Below, in pieces: positions 24,868 through 39,800 of a stretch of DNA of 64,000 bases. Numbering within the stretch: the first letter of the stretch is position 1; every line of letters begins with the position of its first letter. Origin of the DNA: Strongylocentrotus droebachiensis (taxonomy: Eukaryota; Echinodermata; Echinoidea; Camarodonta; Strongylocentrotidae). The notes beneath the pieces were generated by a model, which did not search any database, was not told the DNA's origin, and saw only the letters and a list, made by a program, of their open reading frames with translations. The position numbers and the translations under genes were made by a program. The stretch covers positions 1 through 64,000 of the forward strand of contig JAVYIG010006782.1 in the NCBI GenBank assembly GCA_035222895.1, read 5' to 3'.

Positions 24868-27800
24868 GTAAGTCTGTACATTAATAGCAGATACATGTAT
24901 TCTAATAAATATCAAACCCAACAGTTGGTTGAAGAGTTTGTTCAAAATGGGGTTTAACAAAGAAGATAATGTGAGGTCTACATTTTCCTTTGTTAACATG
25001 ATTCTAGATTGGGGGCTGGTTTTAACTGAATTAGTATTAGCATGGAACAAAAGTATGATTTCATTTATATTGTACTAGTGCTGTAGTCAAACGTTTAACC
25101 GTCCGGTATCCGACAGCCCATGGCGGATTCCCTTTTCAATTGGATGGTTTTGTTTTCCTGTTTTTTTTTTTTTTTTTATAATTTTTTTTTTTTTTTAAGT
25201 TTTGATTTATGCCCCTCCACCTGGCACTATGCCTGGCAATGTCTCCCAGCTCAGTAATTGGTGTGATGACTTACCACTTGGAAACTAGAACAACACTCCA
25301 ATTTGTCTGTCATCTTGGTTTGAAAGTAATCTTTGTAATATATCTCAATATATATTCATCCAATTTTAACACATGGTGTACCACAAGGTTCTATCCTCGG
25401 TCCTCTACTGTTTTTAATTTACATTAATGATCTTATACATTCTTCTAAAAATGACATAAAAATTCTTACTTTTATTTGTGACTAAGGTAGTTCACAAGCA
25501 CAAATCGGCGCCTTCAGTTAAATCACCTCGCAGTCCTTCCCGCTTTTTCTTTTTTTTTTAAATTTTTTTTTTAATCGTTTAACCGAAAACCGTCCGGTTT
25601 TGACTGACGGTTAAACGGAATTGGAGATATCCGTGATGTTACAGCACTATATTGTACTAAATAAACAATTTTTAAATGAAGAGTGATAATAATTATAATG
25701 ATGATGATTTCAGTCATGTTCAGAGGTTTTCAGAAAACCTCTGCAAAGCTTCTGCTGAACTTTGGAACAGACTACCTTTGGCTTTAAATGTCAAAAACTG
25801 TCAAACTGTTAACCTATTCAAAACTAGTCTTAAGACACATTTATTCCATATGTATTGTAATTTGTAGGTTTATTTGCACTTTTTAGTTTCGTTTAATATG
25901 TAATTGTATATCAGTCTCTTTTGTGTGTTATAGCGCTTAGAGACTTCGGTGGTAAGCACTTTATAAGTAACGTTTTTATTTATTATTTATTTATTTATTG
26001 AAGATGTTCCTATATTTTGTTTAATAACAATCATTCATTTCCAAACTGTTTTGTAGTACCTAATATGGTACATATTGAAGCAGGCGATGCTACAAATTCA
26101 TCCTTCGTGGCCACTTGGAACCATCCAGAAGGAGAGATAGACTCTTTCCAGGTGTTTTGTTATGAAAATGATACAGCTCCCGAGGAAATTAGCAATGTGG
26201 GAAGCAACATCACCTACGAAGTGTCGTGTGAGAGTCTACCCACCGCAGGGACTGGTTATAAGTTCTCTGTGGTTTCTGTCAGTGGTAGTAAGAATGTGAC
26301 TTCAGGAACTGTGTTGTACACCAGTAAGTTGGGAGCTTCCTTTGGCATCAGATTGTATTATTTTCATCCATCATCTTGCCATATTTCGCTGATCCTTGGA
26401 CCATTTTGCAACATTTCGCTGGTCCCCATGCAGCACAATCCAGTAACCCCTGTACAGCACCTACATGTACATCTTTGAGAGCACTTCATCACTTGCATAT
26501 CATCTGGGTTTTTCTTTTTGTAGTATGATCTAGCAACCATTCAACATTTGATTCAACTTCATTTTCTACTTGTTATAAAGTTCATTACAGTACAGGAGAA
26601 ATCCACGTTGATATTAAGAAAAATGTGATATTGGATAAAGAAAGTAATGAAGTATTCAGTCGAAAGTAAATGGTGACTGTGATTTATCTCTGAGCATATT
26701 TAAAAGTTGTTAATTTAAAAAAAGAAAAATCATGAATTTACTGCATTTTGATTCCCCTACCAACAATGAAATATTCAGATATAATGTAAACATTTCTGTA
26801 TATGAAATGGAAATTCCAACATTTTTACAGAGCATACATGTACAGGATAGGTGCTTATATGGTTCTTATCAAACACAGAGTTGTGTTTAATCTGCCACAA
26901 AGTAAAAATCTACAAAGCTTTCCAGTCCTTTACCAGATTTTCTGAAAATTTCACTGATTTATCTCGTTGTGTGCATTATATTTCATCCACTTTGATGCCA
27001 TCTATCTCTTAAAGAAATACACCCCCCTGGTTTTTTCACCAACATACATGTAGATGTTTAATATACTGAGAGGTGTTTGAGGGATTCATGCAATTCAATG
27101 TCACTCTTTACTTTTTTTTTTTTTATTGATTTATTCATTTATTTGGTTTACTTAACTGATTGATTACTTGGGGCCGCTTTTAGTCAGAAGCTAGCCAGTC
27201 GTTTTGTTTTTTAAACATGAAGTGCCATGCTTGTAGGTACAGTACATGTAGTTTATGCTATAATGCGTTTAAAGAAATCAATAATGCTGGTAATCAAATA
27301 AATTGTTTGTTTTAGTTCACATATGCTCGTCAGCTACCGGATGAATTATTTATGTAAATCATTTTGCCAGAAATTAATTGTATCTAATATGATTCATTAG
27401 GCCAGAGAAAAGCTTGGTTATGTTCTTCCAATTTGTGACAGGTTGATAAGTCATTTGGTGATAGAGTCATTTGGTGATGGAGCATTCATTTGTTTGACCT
27501 TCTAATACAGAACTTCATTTTATAGGGTAATGAATTATGTATGCTCTTCAGTAAAAAGATACTCCAAGTTGTATGGGTGCTTCATTATTCTCGGAAATTG
27601 CTTTAATAGTCCACTTGTAACACCCGTGTTAATACATGCCTTTCAGTACAAGATTAGTTTTAACGATTCATACAAAAGGAATACTTTGTAAATTGATCAT
27701 TTACACTACTTATTACAATTAAACATGCTCATATGAGCGTTCATTATTGAAATAGAAACAAATGTATCCCTTTGTCCCATGATGCAACTGATATTGAAAG

Positions 27801-30800
27801 ATTTAATTGCATTCGTATTAGTTACAATGTAGGTTCACACGACGGTTTGTTAACTTTAAGTTTAGTTTGTAGTTTTATCTTGTAGTTGGGGACCATTAGG
27901 ACGCATTCATGGCTACTAAATTTTAAGTTTACCTAAAGTTATTAACCACAAGCAATCTTAAAGTTACTGTGATAACTACCAGCAATGGATGGTTCTCACT
28001 TAAAGTTACATACACAGTATGTGCCTTGCAGAAACAATTAACTTTTGTAGTTAAAATGACTGCTTGCATGGCATGTAGTTTTAAACTTTGAATACTAATT
28101 TTAGGGGCCCTTGTTACCCTTGTGAACATCCATCATGGTTAGTGGACTGTTGTTAATAACTTGGATGTTCCACAAATTTTAAAACTAAGAAGGTCCCTTG
28201 CAAACTTAGCTCATGAGGTTTCAATTGAGTTTGAAGAGGAGTTTTAGTACTGATAAGTCTTATAATGGGGGAAATTGGAGATGAGAATTCTTTTGAATTT
28301 TGGTTTCATGTGAAACAACTTCATCTTTGAGATGAATAGGCATGTGTTAAGGAAAAGTTTGTGGGCTTTCCCACTCTTTGTACATCTGTTTTGATAGCAC
28401 AATTAAGGCCTGTCTGTCTAAAGATCCATTCCCTAAATTACAAACAATACATCGTCAGAAACATACTGTTGATTAAAAGCATGCAAATACATGTATATGC
28501 AAAAGGGGAACATTGTATGTGTTAACATATCATTAAATATTTGCACAGTGGTGAATAGAGAAACAAAAACAAAATGGATACAATGTGGCATATAACTGTC
28601 AATATTAGTTGGAAAAAAGGAAGATAAATACATAAAGCATTTTCAACAACATTCAGGGAATTTCTTTCTGTGTAGATCGTTCTAAAAATACACCAATTAC
28701 ATGTATCGTGTACTTTGTGTATAAGGAGAAAGGAAAATGAAAAGAATTAGCATAAACTCTGATTTAATGTAATTTCCAGAAATTTATTTTATGTTCCTGA
28801 TCGCCCAAATAAAGGAAATGTAATACTTGAAGAGGCAGAAGCAACATACTTAAAGGGATCCGGTAACTTTGTCTTAGATCCTTTAAAAAAATACTTGATT
28901 TAGCTCATGCTGCAATGATAATTATAAACCTTTAGGTCAGTCAGGAACCCCATGGCTTTTCCCAGCCGATCGCTTGTCTGATTATTAAGATATTTATGAT
29001 TGAAAATCAAAATCAAATTTTGCGTTTGCGAAATGGTTTTCATAACACTACAGTCTATTGGGAAAAACGAGTATGGTTAAACCGGTCACTCAAAGGTTTT
29101 TACTTTTTTGAGGCACTTCTTGATCAACTTGAAGCACAACTTTTTTAGGGCTTCAATATAACACCATACCACAGACACTGATAACACGTTAGGCCGTGCA
29201 TCTCAGATTTAACATTGGTAAACGATCCCTTTAAAACTAAAAACAGTGGTTCCCTATGATAACTGTTCTTTTGTGGAACATTTGATTTTATTTCCTGGTC
29301 CAAAGCTCAAGTGTCGTAGGTTTAACTTGCTTTCTGATTATCAAGGAAATATCCAAGAATCAACAAATGCTCATCTTATTCAAATATATACAGTCATGTG
29401 CTTGTAATAAATACGTGGTGGTTATACCAATAATCACGTTATTCCATAGACATTATACATCATGAATAGAGTATGGCAGTCTATCTTGGATTTGATTTGA
29501 TTTGATTTGATTTATTTTCCACTCAAATATCCACAAATTAAATGACATATTATATAAACCATACAGTAATACAATATATAATAGAACAAATGAATTATAC
29601 AAGTAACGAAATACTGACAAGTACGTTCGTAATCAAATAAGTTTACAGAGTACATTTAAGTTTGAGAATAAGACAAAATATTTTATATTGCTTGATTTAA
29701 CTGAGAGGGGAAAAAAGGAAATCTCAGAAAAGCTGGGCTTGTTGAGCGAGATTCCCAGTATAAATTAAATAACTTTTACTTCCAATTATAATATCAGACA
29801 AGTGCAGACTATAATAAGAGGTCACATTTTATATGATTTCGTGCACAATGACACTGCCTTTTTATCTACCTACTGCAGAGGTGAAAAGTGCTTCTGTGTA
29901 TCATCATTTGTTTGTGTGTGACTTCACTTAACATTGACATACATGTATATGTCCCAAATCATGTTTAACAAATATTATTTTTCTCATTTGGTTTATATAT
30001 ACTCTTTAAAAAATCTTATTTACTTCTTGAAGAGTCACCAATCATATGTCATGTTCAATTTCTCCATTTTGATTCCACATATTTACATGGAGATGTACAA
30101 CATGTGTAAGATTTTCTCATGCTCAAAAGAGAAAAGAAATAAATATGAAACAAGAGAACATCATTTCACTTTGCAAATACTCTGTCTTTCACACAATAAT
30201 AATGATAACAGTCTCTATTTACAAAGTTTATCATATGATCAAACTCATGTATTAAAAAGCAATTTACAACTTTTACATATTATACATACATGTAAATGAC
30301 CTTTGAAATGTTTGTATGATTTATATCCAATCAACATGATGATGATAATGTGCACATCAATGATGGTATTTATATTAACGGTATTGGATATCTTTGCCTC
30401 AGATTCTAAACAAAATCCTGGATTTAGCTCATGCTGCAATCATGATTATAAACCTTTAGGGTCAGTCAGGAACCCTATGACTTTTACAAGTAGATAGCTT
30501 GTCTGATTGTCAAGATATTTATGATTGGAAATCAAAATTCAGTTTTCCTAACAGGTTTTATAACACTACAGTCTATTGGGGAAAAATTAGTATGTTAAAA
30601 CCGGTCACTCAAAGATTTTTACTTTTTTTGAGGCACTTCTTGATCATATTGAAGCGCAATTTTTGTAGGACATCAATATTACATCCTATCACAGACACTG
30701 ATATTAAACATGTAGGGCCATGCATCTCAGATTTAACATTGTTAAACGATGCCTATAATAGAAACTGTATAGTGCCTTTCGATGGAGAATAAGTGCATAT

Positions 30801-33800
30801 AACAGAAATATTGACAAAAAGAGAAAGAGAACAAGATTATAAAATGTTGTTAAATGCATTTACCCCCCCCCCTGAATTCTCTTCTTTATTTTCTCTCAAG
30901 AGGGGCGTGGTTGAGGGGGTGGGGGGGGAATTTTTTTTTAGTACTCACTCTTACCCGTAATATAACCAGAACCGCCAACCATTGCGTTTTTCCAGGAATT
31001 ATTTAGTTTTATTCTCAAAATTACGGTATACGCTTTTTCTTCATAAAATACCTTTTTTCCCCTTTGTTTTGTTTTTTTGTTGCACATACCGCATGTCAAC
31101 TAAATCAAATTCAACTACTACAATAGAGATTCATGATTTACAAATATTAAACAAAAAAGGAGGAAAAAAGGTGGAAGGCGTAAATATTCTCAAAAAGAAT
31201 GAAACAAAGATAATACAAAAAAACTACCTACTTTTAAATAAACAATAGATCCTAATATGGAAATAACAGCATGAGGAATGGACATTTCTGCATTAGAAAT
31301 GTGTCGCGCGGGGTTGTAACTTTCGTTTTAATGAATTCCTTTTTTGCCATTATGGTTCCTTTTTTTGTTGCACAAGGTTGGCAGCTCTGTATACCAGATA
31401 GGGTCTATATTGAAAAAGAATTGAGCTAATAACAAACCAAACATTAACCAGAATTCATATCTACATTCATGTAAACCACAATATTGTGTCATCTGTTTTC
31501 TGTTCTCATTCTTATTAACAACTTCAACCTTTCATTAATGTGATCAAAATAATTTTCTTTTTTTGAATGTATATTGAATACCGTATCGCCGGCAAATACT
31601 GTAATGAATATAAAAGAAATCACCCACCCACACCCTCACACTCACTGCTCAAACATGTACCTCATAAGGATGACCTATATATGAGTTTCTTTTGAATGGT
31701 CACTGGATCAGAAGAAAAAAGAATGAATCTGAAACAAGAGACCATCATTTCCATTTGCAATATACTCTTTTTTTTGTTATAATAATGATAATAATAATAA
31801 TAATAACAATGATAATAATTTGCATTTACAAAGTGCATCACACTAATCTAGAGCAATTTACACCTTTCATATAATACTTGAATGTAAATGACTTTTTAAA
31901 TGATTGTATATCCAATTAACATGGTGTCGATTATGTGGACATTAATGATGGTATTTATATAAATAAAAACTGGGTGTGAAATTATGAAAAAATGAATCAA
32001 GATTTGATTATTAATTGTATGGTTGTTTTAAATTTATTACAGTACCAAACCCAGTAGTACTGATAGAAGGTGACTCTACAGTGGACTCTGTGAGTGCAAC
32101 ATGGATGAAACCTGATGGAGAGGTTACCAGCTATGATGTACAGTGTAGTAGTGGGACTGTGGTGCCCCCTGCAGTCCAGCCTGGTGATGGTCCTTTCTCA
32201 GCATCCTGTACAGATCTAACAGCAGGAGAGGAGTACACGATGAATGTTACCAGTGTCAGCACTGGAAAGAGCTCGGATGTAGCGACTATCCTCTTGAGAG
32301 CATGTGAGTTGAAACTGAAAATTGTTGTTTTAAATATATTGAATGATTGGAATCAATCAAAAATTGTAATAATTCATTCATAAAGTACCTGTTAATGAAA
32401 GAATTAGTACATATAACAGGTACATGTATATTGAAAAAGAATTGTACTGATTACAAACCAAACATAAACCAGAATTCATATCTACAATCATGTAAACCAC
32501 AATATTGTGTCATCAATTGTTTTCTGTTCGGTTTCTAATGAACAAGACCAACCTGTTATTAATGTTCTATTGTATGTTGGATTGATGAATACAAAACAAA
32601 TCACTCACCCACACCCACACCCTCACTGCTCATACTTCATAAGTATGACCTAAATGTATATATTAATTTATTTTGAATGGCCACTGGATCAGAAGAGAAA
32701 AGAATGAATCTGAAACAAGAGACCATCATTTAACTTTGCAATACACTCTCTCTTTTTTAAAATAATAATGATAATAAGGATTAGAATCTACCTTAACAAA
32801 GTGCATCATACTCATCTAAAGCAATTTACACCTTTCATATAATACATGAATGTAAATGACTTTTTAAATGATTGTATATTCAATTAACATGGTGTCGATT
32901 ATGTGGACATTAATGATGGTATTTATATAAATAAAAACTGGGTGTGAAATTATGAAAAAATGAATCAAGATTTGATTATTAATTGTATGGTTGTTTTAAA
33001 TTTATTACAGTACCAAACCCAGTAGTACTGATAGAAAGTGACTCTACAGTGGACTCTGTGAGTGCAACATGGATGAAACCTGATGGAGAGGTTACCAGCT
33101 ATGATGTACAGTGTAGTAGTGGGACTGTGGTGCCCCCTGCAGTTCAGCCTGGTGATGGTCCTTTCTCAGCATCCTGTACAGATCTAACAGCAGGAGAGGA
33201 GTACACGATGAATGTTACCAGTGTCAGCACTGGAAAGAGTTCGGATGTAGCGACTATCCTCTTGAGAGCATGTGAGTTGAAACTGAAAATTGTTGTTTCA
33301 AATATATTGAATGATTGGAATCAACCAAAAATAGTAATAATTTATTCATAAAGTACCTGTTAATGAAAGAATCAGTACATATAACAGGTATATTGAAAAA
33401 GAATTGTACTGATTACAAACCAAACATAAACCAGAATATTGTGTCATCAATTCTTTTCTGTTCGGTTTCTAATTAACAACATCAACCTGTTATTCTTCTT
33501 CTTCTTCTATGTGCCATATCCTGAGACGTTGGCGACCATGGAGTGCCACAACTCTCTATCCCATATTCTATGAAGTAATTCATTCTCCACGAGATCAATT
33601 CCACATTCAGAAATCCCACTCCTTAAGCTACTCATCCACAGAATCCTCCTTCTACCCCTACTCCTCCTCCTCTCGATTCTTCCAGTCAGTGCAAGATTTT
33701 CCAAACCATTCTTCCGTATAACATGGCCCAAGAAGCTCAGCTGTCGACCTCTTATATTATTCAGAAGCTTTCGTCTTGTTCCTGCCATGGCAAATACCTC

Positions 33801-36800
33801 ATCATTAGAAATTCTTTCTGTCCATGAAATTCTTAGCATCCTTCTCAGGAACCAAACTTCACAACTTTCCAGTCGCTTTCTTAAGTCTGATGTCAGGGTC
33901 CAAGCTTCACATCCATACATTAGAACTGGATACACATAGCAATTCAGTACGCGGAGTCTTGTTTTCATCTTCAGCTTCTTATTCTTTAGGATGTTTTCTA
34001 ACTTGGAGAAAGCTGATTTTGCAAGTGCAATCCTTCTCTTGATTTCTTGCTCGCCTCTTGCATCGTCGGTAATTGTAGTCCCGAGGTAATTAACAGAGGT
34101 GGCTTGCTTTATTTGATTGTTGTTGATCTTAAGAGAGCATGGTTACCGTATTCCTCCCTTCTTTGAAATTACCATGCATTCTGTTTTCTTGTAATTTAAT
34201 GATAATCCTCTCTTGTCACTTTCTCTGACGACAACATCGAAAAGTCGCTGCAGGTCCGTCTCTGATTCTGCGATTAATATAGTATCATCCGCATACCGTA
34301 TGTTTGTGATATTATGTCCTCCTACTTTCAATCCTCTTTCCTGTTCTAGGTTTCTAAGTACCAACTCACTGTAATAATTGAAGAGATCTGGAGACATGAC
34401 ACATCCTTGCCGAAACCCCCTCTTAATGTTGATGTAGTCACTTAATTCTGTTTCTACCCTAACACATGCTGTTTGTTCCCAATACAGATTTTGCAATAAC
34501 TTGATATCCTTTGTGTCTAGTCCAATCTTGGTTAAGTCTTCAAACAACTGATCGTGTCTTACTTTATCAAAGGCTTTTGTATAATCGATGAAACACAGGA
34601 AGACGTCTTCCTGCATTTCTACGGCCCTTTCTGCTATAGACCGCAGAACAAAAACAGCATTTCTAGTTCCGGCATCTCTGACAAAACCAAACTGCACATT
34701 ACTTATTTCTGGAGTTAGGTGATTCCTTGCTCTTTGAAGTAGAACTCGCAAGATGTTCTTTGTGACATGGCTCATGAGGCTGATGATTCTATGTTGTCCA
34801 CATTCCACTGCTCCAGGTTTCTTGGGAAGTGTAATAAATATCGATTTGCACAGGTCATCTGGAAACTTTCCATCATCATAGATCTTATTGATGACTTCAG
34901 TTAGTTTCATGACACCATAGTTCTCCAATGCTTCGACCATCCCCATTACTACTCCATCAGGACCAGCAGCTTTGTTACTCTTCATCATACTGATCGCAGA
35001 CCTCATTTCTGAGAGCAGAATCCTAGGTCCTTCAATAGATCCTGCACAGTGTGGACGTTTTTTCTTACATCATCAAAAGCTCGCCAATGTACTCAGTCCA
35101 TCTGTTCAGTATCTCTTCCTTTTCAACCAGTACTGATCCATCCCTTGCCTTGATGCATCCCGACTTGGAGCTCCGAAGTTTCTTCCCAGAAAGTTAATTT
35201 ACCTTCTTAAAAACCCTGGGATCGTTTGCATTAAAACTTCTCTCTATCTCGGCGCACTGTTTGTTCAGCCATTCCTCTTTAGCTTTTGTGCAGTGGTCGT
35301 GAATTTCTCTGTCCAACTCTCTGTATTGACTTCCATCTCTGTCCTTGATCTTCTGCCTTAACTCATCTTTGCTAGAATCTCCTCCGTCATCCATCTCTGT
35401 TTACTTTTCTTTTCCTTTTTAGGTAATGTCTCTTCAGCTGTTTCTACAAGAATTTCCCTCATTGATTCCCAAGTGACCTCCTCTCCCTGGTCGGTGAGAC
35501 TATCGAATCTGTTTTGTACTTTGACAGTATATCGGAGGCGAACATCACGATTCTGTAGCTGTTCGAAATCTACCTTCTGGATTGACTTGGCTTTTGTCAT
35601 CTTCTTTAGCTTACATTGCAGAGTTGCCACAACAGGAATGTGATCACTCCTACAGTCTGCACCCGGATATGTTTTAGCTTGTTTTACACCTCTTTTAAAC
35701 CGTTCATTTATTGTGATGTAGTCAATCTGATTTCTTGCACGATCCCCGGTGCTTTTCCAAGTATATATCCTTCTTGGATGTTCCTTGAACCATGTATTGA
35801 CAATGACCATTCCTTTGGCCTCGCACCACTCTATCCATCTGGTACCCCTTTCATTTCTGTCTCCAATACCATATGACCCTATTGTTCTACCATATCTGCC
35901 TCTTCCCACCTTGGCGTTCATGTCTCCCATGGCAATTACAATTTCATTTGATTTACATTGTGATTTGGCTGTCTCTCATTGCTCATAAAAAATGTCAATA
36001 TCTTCCTCTGTGCTTTCTGCTGTGGGTGCATAAACCACTATTATTGCCATGTTGAAAGGTTTCCCTTGTAATTTGACCAACAAGACTCTGTCGCTGACTG
36101 CCCAAAAGCCCAGAATACAGTTAGCTGTGAATGGATCCAGAAGCACCCCTACACCTCTTTCATGTCTTATCCCTCCTGAATAGATCATCTTGTCTTTTTC
36201 AACTGTGAATTCTCCACTGCCAGTCCATCTTGTTTCACTAATGCCTAGAATATTAATTCTCATCCTGTTCATTTCTTGCACGACGTTGTCCAATTTCCCT
36301 TTCTGGTAGAGAGTGCGTACATTCCAGGTGCCGATGAGCATGATGTTATGGTTGCGACAGACGCTGAATGACGATCGGGTCCCACCTGTCGCACCTGGGA
36401 AGGCCTACCGAGCGAGGCACCTCTATTTCTAGAGGTTCCCTTCACGCCGTTTCTCTTTGACTTTGAATTGTGACTTTCCATGGTATATCTTGGGAAGAAT
36501 AGTGAAGGTGGTTTCCCGTTGCCTTCCTCACCGCAGTGTGGTGACCATGAATATATCCATGTGAACACCAGTTCTGAGAGACGCCGTTGTCCCTGATAGG
36601 ATCATCCGCCTGAACTCTCACTGCATCGCTGCTGCCTAATGCAGTCCCTTTTAGTCGCCTTTTACGACACGCAGGGAATACGTGGAGGGAATTCTATTTG
36701 GCACCCACTCCCACACCTGTTATTAATGTTCTATTTTTAAATGTATGTTGGATTGATGAATATTAAAGAAATCACCCACCCACACCCACACCCTCAATGC

Positions 36801-39800
36801 TCATACTTTATAAGTATGACCTATATATTAATTTCTTTTGAATGGCCACTGGATCAGAAGAGAAAAGAACGAATCTGAAACAAGAGACCATCATTTAATT
36901 AACTTTGCAATATACTCTCTCTTTTTTATAATAATGATAATACTAATAATATTATAATAACAATGATTATAATTTGCATTTACAAAGTGCATCATACTCA
37001 TCTAAAGCAATTTACACCTTTCATATAATACATGAATGTAAATGACTTTTTAAATGATTGTATATTCAATTAACATGGTGATGATTATGTGGACATTAAT
37101 GATAGCATTTATATAAATAAAAACTGGGTGTGAAATTATGAAAAAATGAATCAAGATTTGATTGTATGGTTGTTTTAAATTTATTACAGTACCAAACCCA
37201 GTAGTACTGACAGAAAGTGACTCTACAGTGGACTCTGTGAGTGCAACATGGATGAAACCTGATGGAGAGGTTACCAGCTATGATGTACAGTGTAGTAGTG
37301 GGACTGTGGTGCCCCCTGCAGTCCAGCCTGGTGATGGTCCTTTCTCAGCATCCTGTACAGATCTAACAGCAGGAGAGGAGTACACGATGAATGTTACCAG
37401 TGTCAGCACTGGAAAGAGCTCGGATGTAGCGACTATCCTCTTGAGAGCATGTGAGTTGAAACTGAAAATTTTTGTTTTAAATATATTGAATGATTGGAAT
37501 CAATCAAAAATAGTAATAATTTATTCATAAAGTACCTGTTAATGAAAGAATTAGAACATATAACAGGTATATTGAAAAAGAATTGTACTGATTACAAACC
37601 AAACATAAACAAGAATTCATATCTACAATCGTGTAAACCACAATATTGTGTCATCAATTCTTTTCTGTTCAGTTTCTAATTAACAACATCAACCTGTTAT
37701 TAATGTTCTATTTTTAAATGTACATGTTGGATTGATGAATATAAAAGAAATCACCCACCCACACCCACATCCTCACTGCTCATACTTTATAAGTATGACC
37801 TATATATTAATTTCTTTTCAATGGTCACTGGATCAGAAGAGAAAAGAATGAATCTGAAACAAGAGACCATCATTTAGCTTTGCAATATACTCTCTCTTTT
37901 TTATAATAATGATAATAATGATAATAATAATAACAATTATAATAATTTGCATTTACAAAGTGCATCATACTCATCTAGAGCAATTTACACCTGTTATATA
38001 ATACATGAATGTAAATGACTTTTTAAATGATTGTATATTCAATTAACATGGTGATGATTATGTGGACATTAATGATAGCATTTATATAAATAAAAACTGG
38101 GTGTGAAATTATGAAAAAATGAATCAAGATTTGATTGTATGGTTGTTTTAAATTTATTACAGTACCAAACCCAGTAGTACTGACAGAAAGTGACTCTACA
38201 GTGGACTCTGTGAGTGCAACATGGATGAAACCTGATGGAGAGGTTACCAGCTATGATGTACAGTGTAGTAGTGGGACTGTGGTGCCCCCTGCAGTCCAGC
38301 CTGGTGATGGTCCTTTCTCAGCATCCTGTACAGATCTAACAGCAGGAGAGGAGTACACAATGAATGTTACCAGTGTCAGCACTGGAAAGAGCTCGGATGT
38401 AGCGACTATCCTCTTGAGAGCATGTGAGTTGAAACTGAAAATTGTTGTTTTAAATATATTGAATGATTGGAATCAATCAAAAATAGTAATAATTTATTCA
38501 TAAAGTACCTGTTAATGAAAGAATTAGAACATATAACAGGTATATTGAAAAAGAATTGTACTGATTACAAACCAAACATAAACAAGAATTCATATCTACA
38601 ATCGTGTAAACCACAATATTGTGTCATCAATTCTTTTCTGTTCAGTTTCTAATTAACAACATCAACCTGTTATTAATGTTCTATTTTTAAATGTACATGT
38701 TGGATTGATGAATATAAAAGAAATCACCCACCCACACCCACATCCTCACTGCTCATACTTTATAAGTATGACCTATATATTAATTTCTTTTCAATGGTCA
38801 CTGGATCAGAAGAGAAAAGAATGAATCTGAAACAAGAGACCATCATTTAGCTTTGCAATATACTCTCTCTTTTTTATAATAATGATAATAATGATAATAA
38901 TAATAACAATTATAATAATTTGCATTTACAAAGTGCGTCATACTCATCTAGAGCAATTTACACCTGTTATATAATACATGAATGTAAATGACTTTTTAAA
39001 TGATTATATATTCAATTAACATGGTGATGATTACATGTATGTGGACATTAATGATGGTAATTATATAAATACAAACTGGGTGTGAAATTATGAAAAAATG
39101 AATCAAGATTTGATTATTAATTGTATGGTTGTTTTAAATTTATTACAGTACCAAACCCAGTAGTACTGACAGAAAGTGACTCTACAGTGGACTCTGTGAG
39201 TGCAACATGGATGAAACCTGATGGAGAGGTTACCAGCTATGATGTACAGTGTAGTAGTGGGACTGTGGTGCCCCCTGCAGTCCAGCCTGGTGATGGTCCT
39301 TTCTCAGCATCCTGTACAGATCTAACAGCAGGAGAGGAGTACACAATGAATGTTACCAGTGTCAGCACTGGAAAGAGCTCGGATGTAGCGACTATCCTCT
39401 TGAGAGCATGTGAGTTGAAACTGAAAATTGTTGTTTTAAATATATTGAATGATTGGAATCAATCAAAAATAGTAATAATTTATTCATAAAGTACCTGTTA
39501 ATGAAAGAATTAGAACATATAACAGGTATATTGAAAAAGAATTGTACTGATTACAAACCAAACATAAACAAGAATTCATATCTACAATCGTGTAAACCAC
39601 AATATTGTGTCATCAATTCTTTTCTGTTCAGTTTCTAATTAACAACATCAACCTGTTATTAATGTTCTATTTTTAAATGTACATGTTGGATTGATGAATA
39701 TAAAAGAAATCACCCACCCACACCCACACCCTCACTGCTCATACTTTATAAGTATGACCTATATATTAATTTCTTTTCAATGGTCACTGGATCAGAAGAG

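Larger units (their letters stand above)
24868..26056 (+). other. Intron 1
   Basis: A phase-1 intron of 1,189 bp. It contains a 570-bp inserted element with a 12-bp target duplication (25078-25647) and LINE remnants (25369-25485 and 25676-26000), described separately. Nothing else in it looks coding. Confidence 0.8.
26324..32042 (+). other. Intron 2 (5.7 kb) with repeats
   Basis: The longest intron of the gene. It holds a possible MITE (27829-28131), two copies of a TTAA-flanked MITE (28850-29234 and 30375-30760), a possible LINE 3' end (29490-29780), a decayed exon-less copy of the array unit (30000-30900) and a CTGCCAAC-type element (30967-31389). From about 31.4 kb its sequence is collinear with the introns inside the array. 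I see no further exon between 26324 and 27828 or in the other unlabelled stretches. Confidence 0.7.
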
